Source: Epiperipatus broadwayi | Lineage: Eukaryota > Onychophora > Udeonychophora > Euonychophora > Peripatidae | DNA: 64,000 nucleotides | Direction: 5' to 3' | Assembly (NCBI GenBank): GCA_028023455.1 | Contig: JAQFVV010000013.1 | Span: 1,238,001 to 1,302,000, forward strand | Shown: positions 35,817-47,590 of the stretch, in pieces | Layout: each line of letters opens with the position of its first letter | Position numbering within the stretch: the stretch's first letter is position 1 | Notes under the pieces: model-generated | Database searches by the model: none | The model's input: only the letters and a program-made list of their open reading frames with translations | Told to the model about the DNA's origin: nothing | Program-made: the position numbers and the translations under genes

Positions 35817-36915
35817 ATAACTTGTCTATCACAAATTTTGAATTTTAACCAACCAAAAGAACAAGCTGGATTTGAAAGTGATTTTCACATTGAATCACAT
35901 TCAAATACTGAGAGAAGTTACAGAAAGGATCAATTAACATAAATTGCCAATATGTTTTGGATTTGTAGATTATGAAAAGGCATTTGATTCTATAAGTATG
36001 TCTACAGTGATTAAAACATTGAATTACCAAAATATTTATCCAGAATATTATCATATTCTGATGAATATTTATCAAAATTCAACTTCATTAATTAGATTAG
36101 ATGGTAATATTAAGAAGGTTAACATCAAAAAAAGACATGTGATAAAGTGATTCCATATCTCCAAAATGTTTTACAGCAGTTTTACAAGAAATATTTTGTA
36201 GATTAAAATGGAAAGCTTTGAGAGTAAAAATAAGTGGAAATAATTTAAATTGTATATATTTTGCAGATAATGTGGTTGCTTTTATAAATAATGTTTCAGA
36301 GCTTTAGGAAATGTCATAAAAGCTATCAGATGAAAGTACAAAAGTATTAACAAAAATAAATTCTAATAAGACTAGTAATGTTCAATAGATTTTCTCAGAA
36401 GAAAATAAAGATTGATAATCATGAATTAGAAGAAATTAACTGCTAGAAATATTTTGATCAAATTATTAATACAAATGAAAGCCTAATGGATTGAATTAAT
36501 CATAGAATTAAACTTTGATAAAGTGATTTTATTAGTACTTAAAAAATGTGCTTATGTATTTAAAAAAGATTTTAATAGACGTATTTTACTCATTCTTATT
36601 TATATATCTGAGATTTAGATGCTTGACAGAAGAGCAATATATAGTTTTTAGACTAGTTAATGAAATATTAAGAGATATGTGTTAGGAATATCAACAAGAG
36701 ATTAAAAATGAAATATATGCATGAAATAACAACCAAATATCATTGAGTTCATCGGAAAAAAAAAAATAATATACAAAAATTGGAGATAGTGTCAATATAT
36801 TGCTAGAAGAAATGATAATAGATAGACACTTAAATGCCATTGAATTCCAAGAGATTATAAAAGACAAAAAAAGAGAATACATATGATGTGGATGCATGAA
36901 AAACAAAGTTTACTG

Positions 36916-38940
36916 CAATGAATATAATATTTAAAAATGATAATGATGATGCATTTTATGAGTATATAAAAGCTTGGAGGTCATGCGATATTCAAGCACA
37001 GGAAATTATAGGTTCCTGGATTTTTAATGCTCAATTCCATTTTTTTACTATTGTTTTAAACTGCACAGGGCAATTTTTAAGGGATTTTATTATTAATAAT
37101 TTTATGATTCAAACTAGATAAAGTTTATCTTATTACTATAAATTTGAGTAATCATTTAATAAATTACACTAATCTAAATGTTGATTAATTTTACAAATAT
37201 ATTTTGTAGAAAATCACCATGTTTTTGATTAACAGACACTTTTTTATTCAATATTACAAATATATTAGACAATAATACTTTGAACACACTTTAAAATATA
37301 ATAGATAGAAAAATAATTGAAGCTTTTCTTTTTTGAGAATCCATAATAAGTTTTGAGTGTCAGGTGTAGAGCTGTTTGTAATCCATATACTGTTGGACTC
37401 CATCGTCTACCATCTACTATTGTAGCAAACCACATGGGGGTCATAAACACTTTGTATACAATTTAGATCATTATAAACTTAGAATAAATTATTATAACAC
37501 TCTGGTTTGATATGAATCAAGATTCTAATCTGAGGTCTAGACTTTATCTTGAACTACAAGATGGAGTTCTTGAAATTTCAAGCAGATAGCTATTAATGAT
37601 TAATCTAAATAACTTAAATTAATATCAGATTAAGTAATGTTTGTAATTTTTAATATATATGTTATCAACATTATTGAAAGTAACAGATTTTATTGAATGT
37701 CTAAATATTGTATGGAATACCTAAAGCTTCAATACAATGTATAAATTAAAATCATATTTAAATATGTTCTACATATTCCAATAGCATTTGTTTTGTCTGA
37801 GATAATTTGTCAAATGCTACTAATAGCTGACCATTATTTCTTTATTGTTGAATATTTATTTCCTTATTTTAATTTAATATTATGAAGATGTACTTTGAAA
37901 ATGTCTGCACTTCTTTTTTACATTTTAATTCAACTTTGATGAGTCTGCCTCACAATACAAATTTTTTAAATTTTGCATTAAGTTATTCAAATTAATAACT
38001 TATTTTCATTTCTGTGGTATATTGTATTTTTGATTAATTTGAGTTTTACAGGTTTTTAATAATTTTTTAGCATTCCCATCGTCTATTGTATTACACTTTT
38101 GTTTTAAAAAAAAATACATTTTATATTAAATTATTTTAACATTCTATTAAAATTCTAGATAAAGTAAATAACATCAGATTAAAATAAGCTTATTTTCTAA
38201 TTTTTCTAAATAATGTTATGCATTCTACAGAATTAGTAGGTATTCTATATAGTGAATAGATATAAAACATCAGCATTCATTGGAAAGGGTAGTCTGCATT
38301 TTTGCACTGGTGGATGTTTGTGATGTGGTGGAGATGGAATGAAAGTTGCACTGATGAAAACCAAATAATTTGATAATATATCTTCAGTGCAATAATTATT
38401 ACTTCCTCATAAAAGTGAATAGAAATCAGTCCTATCTTGTGAAAGATTGGAATAATAAATAGATACCCATCAGAACAGATATTTATACCATTCTATCTTA
38501 CTTTATATGTATTTTGTAAATAGCTTTCACTCATAAAGTAATGTAGTGGTATCAGACACCTGGTTCTCCATGTCTATATTGACAATTTGAAATATTGCTA
38601 TTTTGCCATTCTTTCCCTAAGTAGAGACTCGTTTTTACCTTACACCCGCTTTAGTATCTGTAGAGATATTTTCAAATTTGTTGATTTTTATTAATTCATC
38701 CCCCATTTCAAATCCTATACAATATTTTAATTTCACACAATGCCATGTACATGTATAATAATAATTTATATAATTTACTGTCAATATTTCGAACTGAAAA
38801 AACAAAGATAAAAAGAAGGAACGCTTTCTTTAAAAAATAAATATCAAAAACAACTTTATTTAACTTAAGTCTATTTTTATAAGCAATTTTTATAAGCATA
38901 AAGAAAATATATCGTAACGTTAAAATCATCCTCATATGAA
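36916..38940. other. AT-rich DNA without recognised genes
   Basis: No domain-bearing ORF or structured repeat seen. Short ORFs at 36918-37121 and 38708-38935 are not supported. Confidence 0.5.
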
Positions 38941-40760
38941 ATGGTTTATGAAAGGTAAGGACAACAGAATCAGTTTTAAAAAATTTTTTCTCTCTCTGTA
39001 AAACAAGTTATCTTATGTACTAAAGCGATGCGGGCTTTTTACTAGGTTAAGCCTCCCCCCTCCCCTACTGTTCTCTGCTGGGATCCTACTCTTATTTTTT
39101 TCTTTTCCTCTAGCAATCTACCACTGAACTAACTGTCATGTTTCAAAATCAGACAAATTAATACATTTACTATTTTGATTTGAAAAACTAATGCAGTATT
39201 GGTGCAGCATTAAGAGAGATAAGGAATAGCATTTGGATGCGATTAATTTAACTACATCTATATTAATTTTGACATTGTATAATTTTAAAAAGGTTATTAA
39301 GCATTATTTAGTAATTAGATGAAAAATTATTTTGGAGGGTTTTTTTTTTTTTTTCAAGAGGAATGTTATAATTATATGAAAAGAACACCACTGTATCTAA
39401 TATATGTAAAGCTTATTTTAAAAAGGCTTTGTATTTTATTTTTTTATTTTGCATTCATTTTTATACATTAGAGTGTTTTTATAAGTAACTGCGTTTATAT
39501 CAATTTCTTCACTGTACCGCTTTTGCATAAGATTTTTAAATGATAATCTGCAAATAAATTATTCTTTGTTTAATTTGCTATCCTTTTCGTGAATGCATTA
39601 ATCTTGGCTGATACAGTCTCCTTGAATTTCATTAATTTTTTTAACACTAATACATTTATTAGTAGTGTATTTACTAATACTTTTTCTGTCTGTTTTAGAT
39701 AATAATCGTCTAATTATATGTATAGTGTGTGTTTCACTTTAATCCGCTCCTCTTCTGCGTGTATTTAATTTTGATAGGATTTTCTCTCTTTTTTTTTTTG
39801 CTTCTCAAATTATTTAATCTCTAGAAGAATTATGATTCTTTTTTCCTCCATAATATTTTCAACTCTATCTTGACTTCATTTTGCATCTGAATATATGAAA
39901 TTGATACACATTTCATAGCATTTCATCTCTTCCCTTGGCATATTGATTTTTGCGTGGGCGAAGTGATTGAAAGTTGGTTAGGTCTGCAAGCCTGTAGCTC
40001 CTCAACTTCTTCAACATTCCGATCAGTCTCCCCTGTTTTGCTGAATTGAACTTTTCCATCTTATAAAACATAACTAGGTTGTTGCGTGAACAATGTTGAT
40101 CTTAAGTAGCTCAGGTTTTTGAGCAAAATATGAGTCCTACTTTGAAGAAAATCTTTTTAATTCTAGCCTGCAAGTTAATTTTTTGCCAAGTTGTTATGCA
40201 AGTCGCGTGCCTTTGAACAATAATGTCTGGGATGAAATTAAAATATCATAGTAGGTGGTACTCGATTATCTTTTCATCTGTTTCGATTTTTTTTTTTTTT
40301 GCATGTTTTGTTAAATTAATATTAATATTTTATTTACACGTTGTTTTTAAGAATGCGTTTTAATAGTTATTGTTTTAATAGGCTACTGTGTTTTTTCTCA
40401 CTTTACTAGTAGATAGTAAACGATAATTCTCAAATGAATAATTGACCTTTTACAAAAAGCTTTTGATAAGGGGGAAATCAAAGAATCTGTAAGATAATGC
40501 TTAAATATTTTAACATTTATACGTTACTCATCTATTTAGATTTTAGGATATTTTAAAATTATTCATATATGTTAATGTAAATATGTTGCATATGTAAAAA
40601 TTTCAGGCCAAGCAAAAATAACTTTTGGAACAGTAAGTTCGTCATTAAGCACTTTTGAGCAACTTTGTAATTAACGAAATAATTTTGCACTTCTGTGGTT
40701 TGCACAAATAGTACTAAACGTTATATATGACTATGTGTAAACACATATGATTTGTTTATA
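38941..40760. other. Low-repeat stretch retaining CpG
   Basis: Compared with neighbouring kilobases this stretch has visibly more CpG (for example near 39027, 39492, 39747, 39953, 40083 and 40203), fewer recognisable repeats and a C/T-biased plus strand. No ORF over 60 codons is convincing. It could be a regulatory region, a non-coding exon or just older unique DNA. No function is claimed. Confidence 0.35.
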
Positions 40761-41717
40761 TATATATGCGTGTTCGTATTTAAAATATTTCTTATAAGAT
40801 CTGCCCTAAGCATGTATACTATTTAACTGATCTTAAATGTGAGCATATGTAAATAAATATGTGAATATTAACTATCCTTTACATTTTTGTTAGTTTGTGT
40901 TTTATTGCTGATTTTGGTCTCTTCTACAGATAGTATTTTCTGAACTTGTTTCAGTAATTCTCCTTGTTACTAAAAAATGCATATTCTTCTCTATCTTGTT
41001 TTCAAGATCTTTATACGGTTTTTTTTTTTAATTATGCACTTCCTTTGTACTGAAATCTATACAGACATTCTCCTTCCTTTTTAACATTTTTTTTAAAAAG
41101 ATTCTCTACTTTATTCTTTTATCTGATCTTTTTTTCTCTATTTGTTTTGTGGGTTTTTCATGTTTTATTATTTATATTTGGTATCAATGATATAGGATAG
41201 TAGCGATAACATTTGTTAATATAGTCACAATATTATCCAGAGAAAAATGCTATTTCAAATTCTGCTGGGGATAGCACTCAATTATTTCTTCATATTATGT
41301 TGTCAATATTATAAGTAAGCAAAATGTCACTCATATATTGTCCAGAAGCTGATATCATACTAATGGATTTAATAATAATAAAAATTTCATTTTCTCCCCA
41401 TTGTCAGGATATAGATATTTTTATTTAGCATCTCTTTTCTTCTTTGTATAATATTCAGTTCTTCAAAAATAATGTTAGCAATTTTTTTTTAAAATCTAAG
41501 CATAGTAAGTTTTACATATTTCATAATTTCCTTTTATTTTTTAATTATAATTATTCTTTATAACTCTGTGGGATTTACTTCAGAAGTAAAATAACTAAAT
41601 CTGGAACTCAAGATGCATGAGTCATGGCCCAGTTCTGTTACTTACAATGCTCAAACTTTTTTTGAACTCCTGAGTAATGAACCATTCTCTTATTTAATGT
41701 TTTATTATTCTTTTAAC

Positions 41718-42012
41718 ATGTAATTAGAGGGAATTTGAACCCAGACTTTCAAATTTCCTTTAATTACCCACTCCATCAAAAAATATACAATCGATACACA
41801 TACATGTGAAAATGTAAATGATCTCCAATACACGCATTTCATACCTAACCAGCACTCATCAATTGGTCCAGATCATCTTCCACACTCACATATAATCAGT
41901 GCTTGATTTGCATTAAAATATCAAATCTTCAAATCTTAATGGACAGGCTTCAATCTTCTCCATTCTCCAACTCCTCAGCCATATTTATCATTGAAAATTT
42001 GATGATGGTATA
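41718..42012 (+). repeat. Penelope terminal-repeat relic
   Basis: Starting at TGTAATTAGAGGGAATTTG, this 290-bp segment matches the PLE arms at 27318-27492 and the complement of 29290-29577 block by block (TTTGAACCCAGACTTTC, then CCAGCACTCATCA, TTGGTCCAGAT, CCAACTCCTCAG and TGATGATG). No RT sequence follows. It ends at a T-rich tract. Confidence 0.7.
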
Positions 42013-42020
42013 TTCATTTT

Positions 42021-42113
42021 TTTTTTTTTTTTTTTATTTTCTTTTTTTGTGTATTTTATTTATCCTTCTATTATACTAACACAATTTAAATAAATAGAAG
42101 AGGGGGGGGGGGG
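42021..42113. repeat. Poly-T and poly-G tracts
   Basis: A T-run at about 42018-42036 and a G-run of about 12 at 42102-42113. Both are prone to length error in assembly. Confidence 0.85.
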
Positions 42114-42125
42114 AGAAAAGGCTGA

Positions 42126-42273
42126 ATCTGGAATACTTAAATACAAGTATAGAATATATAGTTGAGCTAGATGTAATTAGAGAGGATTTGAAACCAGTCA
42201 TTCAAATTTCTCATATTTCCTCTAATTACATTTAGCCTAAGAATATATATTATACTTGTATTTAAATATTCTT
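42126..42273. repeat. Inverted repeat containing PLE-arm start
   Basis: The left arm TACTTAAATACAAGTATA through GATGTAATTAGAG is mirrored by CTCTAATTACATTTAG through TATACTTGTATTTAAATA. The centre holds another copy of the first 50 bp of the PLE terminal repeat, with GGATTTGAAACCAG. Confidence 0.75.
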
Positions 42274-45200
42274 TGACCAGTAGGTTCATTTTTGTGCTGG
42301 TTGTTTTCAAAAAAACAGTTATGTGTAATAATTTTATAATGTTTTACTTATTTTATGATTGATTATAGTTATAGGTATCTTGGAATTTTTAAGAAGATTC
42401 CATCAGGCATTAACATGTAATCATGTATTATGATTATGTGTAATTAAAGCTTTAATCATATAGATGATTTTTGTTTAATTGAACGTAAAAAAAATATTCA
42501 CATCATTTTTCAAATCAGACTTAAGTTCTAACTGGGTCAAGCCATAATAAAAATATCAATATAATATTTAATATTATACTAATAGTTTTAAACATGATAA
42601 CTTCCATATTTTTTAAAATAAATTGTATTGCATTGTTATATTTATATACAGTATTTTACTGCTAAGTTTTATGCAGAACAGATATTTTAGGGTTATGACC
42701 TTGTGCATTAGTGGGAGAAGCATATGTTCTGCAATTACCAGAATTATTTCTTTGGTGGTATTATATCCATCAGTAAAAATGAAATAAATGTTAAAAATCT
42801 GCACTATAGAAAGTGCACATATCTTTTTTCAACAAAAACAAAGTTATTTGGTATTTTTAATCATAAACTTTATGGCATGACATAATAATCCCTAATCTAA
42901 TAATTGATTAATGATATTCATTAATATATTTATTTGAAATGATCAGTGTCAGTGTTAAAAGTTCTAAATGATTGGTATTTATAAATCAAATTATAATAAT
43001 GTGAATAAAATATCCAACCTGAATGAAATATGTATTGGTGGTTATATTGAAGGATTGCATGCAGTAGACATTCATGTTCAATTGTTGATAAATTTAAGTT
43101 TAAAAATCAAAAAATCAAATGACTGTCAGCATAGATTGGAAAATGCAGGTCTTTAATTAAGGCAAAAGCTCTTTGAAAAATAAAAGTTGTTCACAAAATG
43201 CATGTATATTAGCAAAAGATATTTTGTAATTTTTACATTGGTAAATAATTGTGATATATTGAAATTTGAGATAAGAAATGTACTGATACAAAATGAAAAA
43301 AAATATTACATCTGCTAAATTATTTATATATAGAATTAAAATTTACATTTAATAAAAAAATATTTCATTAAAATATAATAAGTATAGGTTAATATAAAGT
43401 TCTAACAAATTTACCATAAACTGGGCTGTTAATATTGAGAATACATTGTATTCACTTTGTTCTTAAATTATATATAAATTGTGCTGAGTTAAACAAATTT
43501 TGCCTTAATTAAATTAAAGCAAAGAAAAGATCATCAAAAATATGACTCAGACTAGGTCAGCATTTTCCAACAAAAGAATTGGAGTTTATATCCAAAGATG
43601 TTATTCTAAAAGTAACATTGTTGTATGAATCAGTAAGTTCATTATTATTATCTGGAGAACTTATGATAATGTTAGTGATAAACAACACCAATTTGATAAT
43701 AACATTGTCAAATTTTAAATCAAATTTTATGTTGATGTTAACCTTTTGCCTTTTATTCCATAATATATCTTGTGAACAGATAAAACAAGAGAAGGAATTC
43801 AATATTTTTAAAGATTTTTTTTTTTTTTGCTGAATTAGGGTTTAAAATATGAATTGTTTTTTATGACATTATTATTATGCTTTGTGCTTTTTTTTTATTT
43901 ATTTATTTATTTTTTTGCTCTCTATTTTGAAAAGTCATTTGTTATACTGTAAATATTGATATTTTTTCAAATGAACATTACTAAATAAATAACTATTTAG
44001 TATATGAATAGAAAAAAAATTTTGAATACTGGATGCCAATAATTTGGAAACTTTTCTTACTTTATACATAAAAAGGAAAAACAGATTTTTATGTAGCTAC
44101 CTACAGGATAAAGATCTCTTCAACAATTCCTCATAAAATAATAGTAAAGGAATAGGCCATGTTCAGTTTCTGGGTGATGAAGATTTGAAAGATTTTTCCA
44201 TCTTTGTTTTGCCTTTTATCTAAAAATATTTGGATATCCATTTGCCAATTCAAATTTGGATAATAATCTTAGGTTGGCTATGGACAAGGTCTATCTAAAA
44301 AAAATTCTAAATTTATTGAAACAAATTCTCAAGTTTATTTTATCCAGATTTAAATATATATCATCTACTATTAACCATAAAGCTATTTTTATCTTATAAG
44401 TATATTATGTGTTGTGTGTTTTTCTCATTGTTCTTATATTTTTACACTGAATTTAAAGCTTTAAAAATTGAAATGGTGAATAGATTATTAAATGGCAGCA
44501 TACTATGAGTTAATATATATTGAGTATATGAAGAGAAAAACTAAATTTGAAGTAGATAATTACTGGCTCTGTACTGTTGGAAATATATGCAGTAATGATA
44601 TTCCTTTAAAGCCAAAATAAAATTTTAAAAAAATCATCTTTTATAGCAATTATTTTAGAATAGAGATATAGGAGCAATTAATACATGCACATATGTATGC
44701 AATAAGGTAAGCACATATTCCAAAAAAAAATCTTAAATAAATAAAGACATATAAGAAAGTAATAAACTGATAGTAATAATCAATACTAAGTAAATTTATT
44801 ATGGACTAACCTAAAAAAAAATTGAGCATGATGGGACCTCTTTTTTTTAAAAAAAAATGATAACATGCAAATTATTGATGTGTTTGGAATTATAAGAGCA
44901 TTTATGATAGAAAATAAGACAAGCAAGTGGAGTTTTGATCAAATTCATGGCTCAACTTGTTATTAATGTCATATGATTAAAGTGAAGGTATTGTATTTTG
45001 GGATATATTATGAAAAAACTGGTTCATAAAAGGTTACAATATTCAGAAGGAGCATCAGTAGCAATAGGGATAAGCTTATTGTGAAATGATTTAATCATTA
45101 AAAATGTAGCCCAACACAATTAGAAATATGACAGCATGAAAATATAATTTCTCTGGTCGCCAAGATTTATTATCAGTCTTAGAATACCATTTCCGTCTCA

Positions 45201-47330
45201 AATATATGCAAATATAGCTATATGTTTAGTTTATATATATCATATAACTTTTTCCTATATTGATGTAATTATATATATATATATAATCATTAGAAACCAA
45301 TCAACACTTAGACAATCTCAATATTAATAACAATCAACAATCTCAAACTGTTGTCAAGACAACCTCCTTTTAACAATATATAAAATAAATAAGGATCTCG
45401 TAGTATAGAGAGTATTTATATCAGACATTACCATAGCTTTGATCAAGGCCAAGTAATTTTGTTTTATTTTGAAATCAGGCTTATGATTAACAAGCCAGAT
45501 CTTATTTAACCCAGATAATCATACAATCTTGATTAGTATTTATAGTTGGAGTATAAAACAAGAGTGTTAAATCACTCATATCTTTACTAATCAAGGATTG
45601 TCAAGCTTGGTAGTACTTTTTTCATAGTTTCTTTATGTGTAGGAGATGGAGAAGTCTGAACCTGATGTAGCTAATTAAAGACTGTTTTGCCTTTATTTAT
45701 ATTAAAACACTTCATACTCCAATGTTTATGTGCTAAATATTGAATTTTTAATGATTCCCAATCTGATGATAAAGTTAATGAATTATTTTTAAGTAGTATC
45801 ACTATCACAATAAGTATTATTAAAAGCTATAATTACTTATAAGATTTCATTTTGAGCATACAAAAATTATAAATTATACCTTCTAGCTTAATGAATGATT
45901 GTTCTAAACCACTTAAACACTTATAAATACTTTGTTAAGTATATTATTATATAGGCAACAATTATATTCTTCAATATTAATTTTATATACAGCAATTTGT
46001 GAAAGCTACTGAAAACCTAGAATATTCTATAATCAAGTATATTAACAGATAAGCATTTGACACACTAAATGTAAATAGAATTGTGCATTATTTGAATTCA
46101 GGTATATCTAGAATCATGTATTTGGGTATTTTAATTTTTTATAGTTAATATTTTTATGAGTCATGACATGTCTCACTAACTATATTGTTTTTAGTGCATG
46201 GAGAACTAATGTTAACATGAGAATATGACAATTGTTGGTATACTCATCATTTGAATGCTTGGTTAGTTTTCTCTGCTAGCAAGGAATAGATAAATATCCC
46301 TTTAGTTATCATTGTTGGACAGTTTTCCATATTTTTTCTGGGATGATTCCTTGAATAAAAAGTACTGGTTCTGGATTCAAACTTTATACACTTGATAGAA
46401 GAAGCCTTTAGTTGCACACAATAAAATTGAGATTTATCATTGGTGATCAAATCTAAGTAGTTGGAGGAAGCACACAAATCAGAATGATCCAGATTTTTTA
46501 AAAAAAGTTTATGAAATTTCACCAAATAGTAAAAGGTGACCTCTAGACATTTCAATTGGAGTATTTTAAAGATACGAGCTTGTTAGAGCTATTGGTACGC
46601 TCTCTATGTGCATTTTTGTAATTACAAGCTCATAAAAGTAATGTCATGTTATATATGACTTGCTTTATTAATTATTATGTTAAGAACCCATTGCTAATAG
46701 GTGTGTTTGGCAAATTGTTAGAGAGAGATATTAGGAAATTTACTATTTTAAGATCATATTTATTTAGATTGGGCATGCAAAATGAATCCTTATAACGTAA
46801 TTCTTAAAAAGTATTTTGTGTTGAATTTATTTTAAATTTTAATGAGAGAAAATCGGACCGATTAATTTTATAACCTCTAAAGAGACAAAGTAAATTCTTT
46901 TAAACAGAAATGGTTAAAAGACTGTTTTACAAAATGTTAAATATTTAGAGTAAAGAAATCATTATTTGATAATGTGAGTAAATTTTTGATTAATGGATTG
47001 GTTTATGTAGTCATTATAAAATTCATTTTTATTTTTTTTTATTTTAAAAGTTAGATTGATCACACACGTGCATCTGCTAAGGATAAAGATGCCAGTGATC
47101 ATGATAATATGATGAAGGTCATTACTCAGAATATAATTATATCTTAAATCAAATAGATTTGTATAGAGTTTTATTAAAATTCATGAAGTAGCTTTTATTG
47201 TTGTGGGATAAAAATCAGCATTATCTACAAATAACCAAAAAACAGTGCTGATGAAGAATATCTATCACTACCCTACAGAAAACGGTTCTTAGATCATCAA
47301 ATGCTAGTTATTAATAAATGAATAGATTAC
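42274..47330. other. AT-rich DNA, family D copy, no genes
   Basis: Family D repeat copy 2 lies at about 42885-42990 (ATTAATGATATTCATTAATA...TTGAAATGATCAG). Otherwise simple AT-rich DNA with a short (TA)n at about 45270-45286. ORFs at 42968-43156, 43557-43833 and 46247-46555 have no domains and use AT-rich codons without evidence of selection. Confidence 0.5.
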
Positions 47331-47480
47331 CATTCTGGAAGTCATATGATATTGGAGAACCAGAAATATAAGAGCTACTCTGGAGGTTGTATAAAGTGCA
47401 GACACCAGAAATGACAGAATGACAAAACTCATCAGGAGATCATATGAGGGTTTGTGAACCAGAAATGTCATTCATTGGGT
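47330..47480. repeat. Decayed tandem repeat
   Basis: Two to three loose copies of a unit like GTCATATGATATTGGAGAACCAG...AAATGTCA are visible. Divergence is high, so period and copy number are uncertain. Confidence 0.35.
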
Positions 47481-47499
47481 CATATGATGCTTGAACAAT

Positions 47500-47590
47500 A
47501 AAACCTTACTCTGCTAAGTTGAGCTTTGAAAGCTCCATCTACCACCAAACTAAATCACATAGGCTAGAAACTAATTCTAATCCAAAACCT
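47500..47590 (-). repeat. tRNA-derived SINE (family 1-like)
   Basis: The minus strand has TTTAGTTTGGTGGTAGA (complement of about 47538-47554), nearly the same as the box A of the copy at 775-905. A box B-like GTTCAAGCATC lies downstream. The remainder is diverged. Confidence 0.5.

Larger units (their letters stand above)
33340..36915 (+). pseudogene. RTE-type LINE, split by an LTR insertion
   Basis: Decayed plus-strand LINE. The upstream part (about 33470-33720) shows a KCATKYMKRGKAS-like block, then a VVMLIFKKGD-like stretch and the start of an RT finger region. The downstream part resumes at 35817 with QPKEQAGF near 35850, then FGFVDYEKAFDSIS (palm motif A) near 35958-36000 and IRLDGNIKK near 36090. 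A FADN box near 36258-36270 replaces the catalytic F/YADD. The C-terminal part to about 36900 has residues like RRNDNR and PRDYKRQKKRI, typical of RTE/BovB-type elements. Many stops and frameshifts. The reading frame runs cleanly across the two halves when the insertion and one ATAA copy are removed. Confidence 0.8.

Noticed and set aside
46247-46555. 102-codon minus-strand ORF
   Set aside because: Some compositional complexity, but no recognisable domain, splice context or conserved motif; length is not exceptional for 64 kb of AT-rich DNA.
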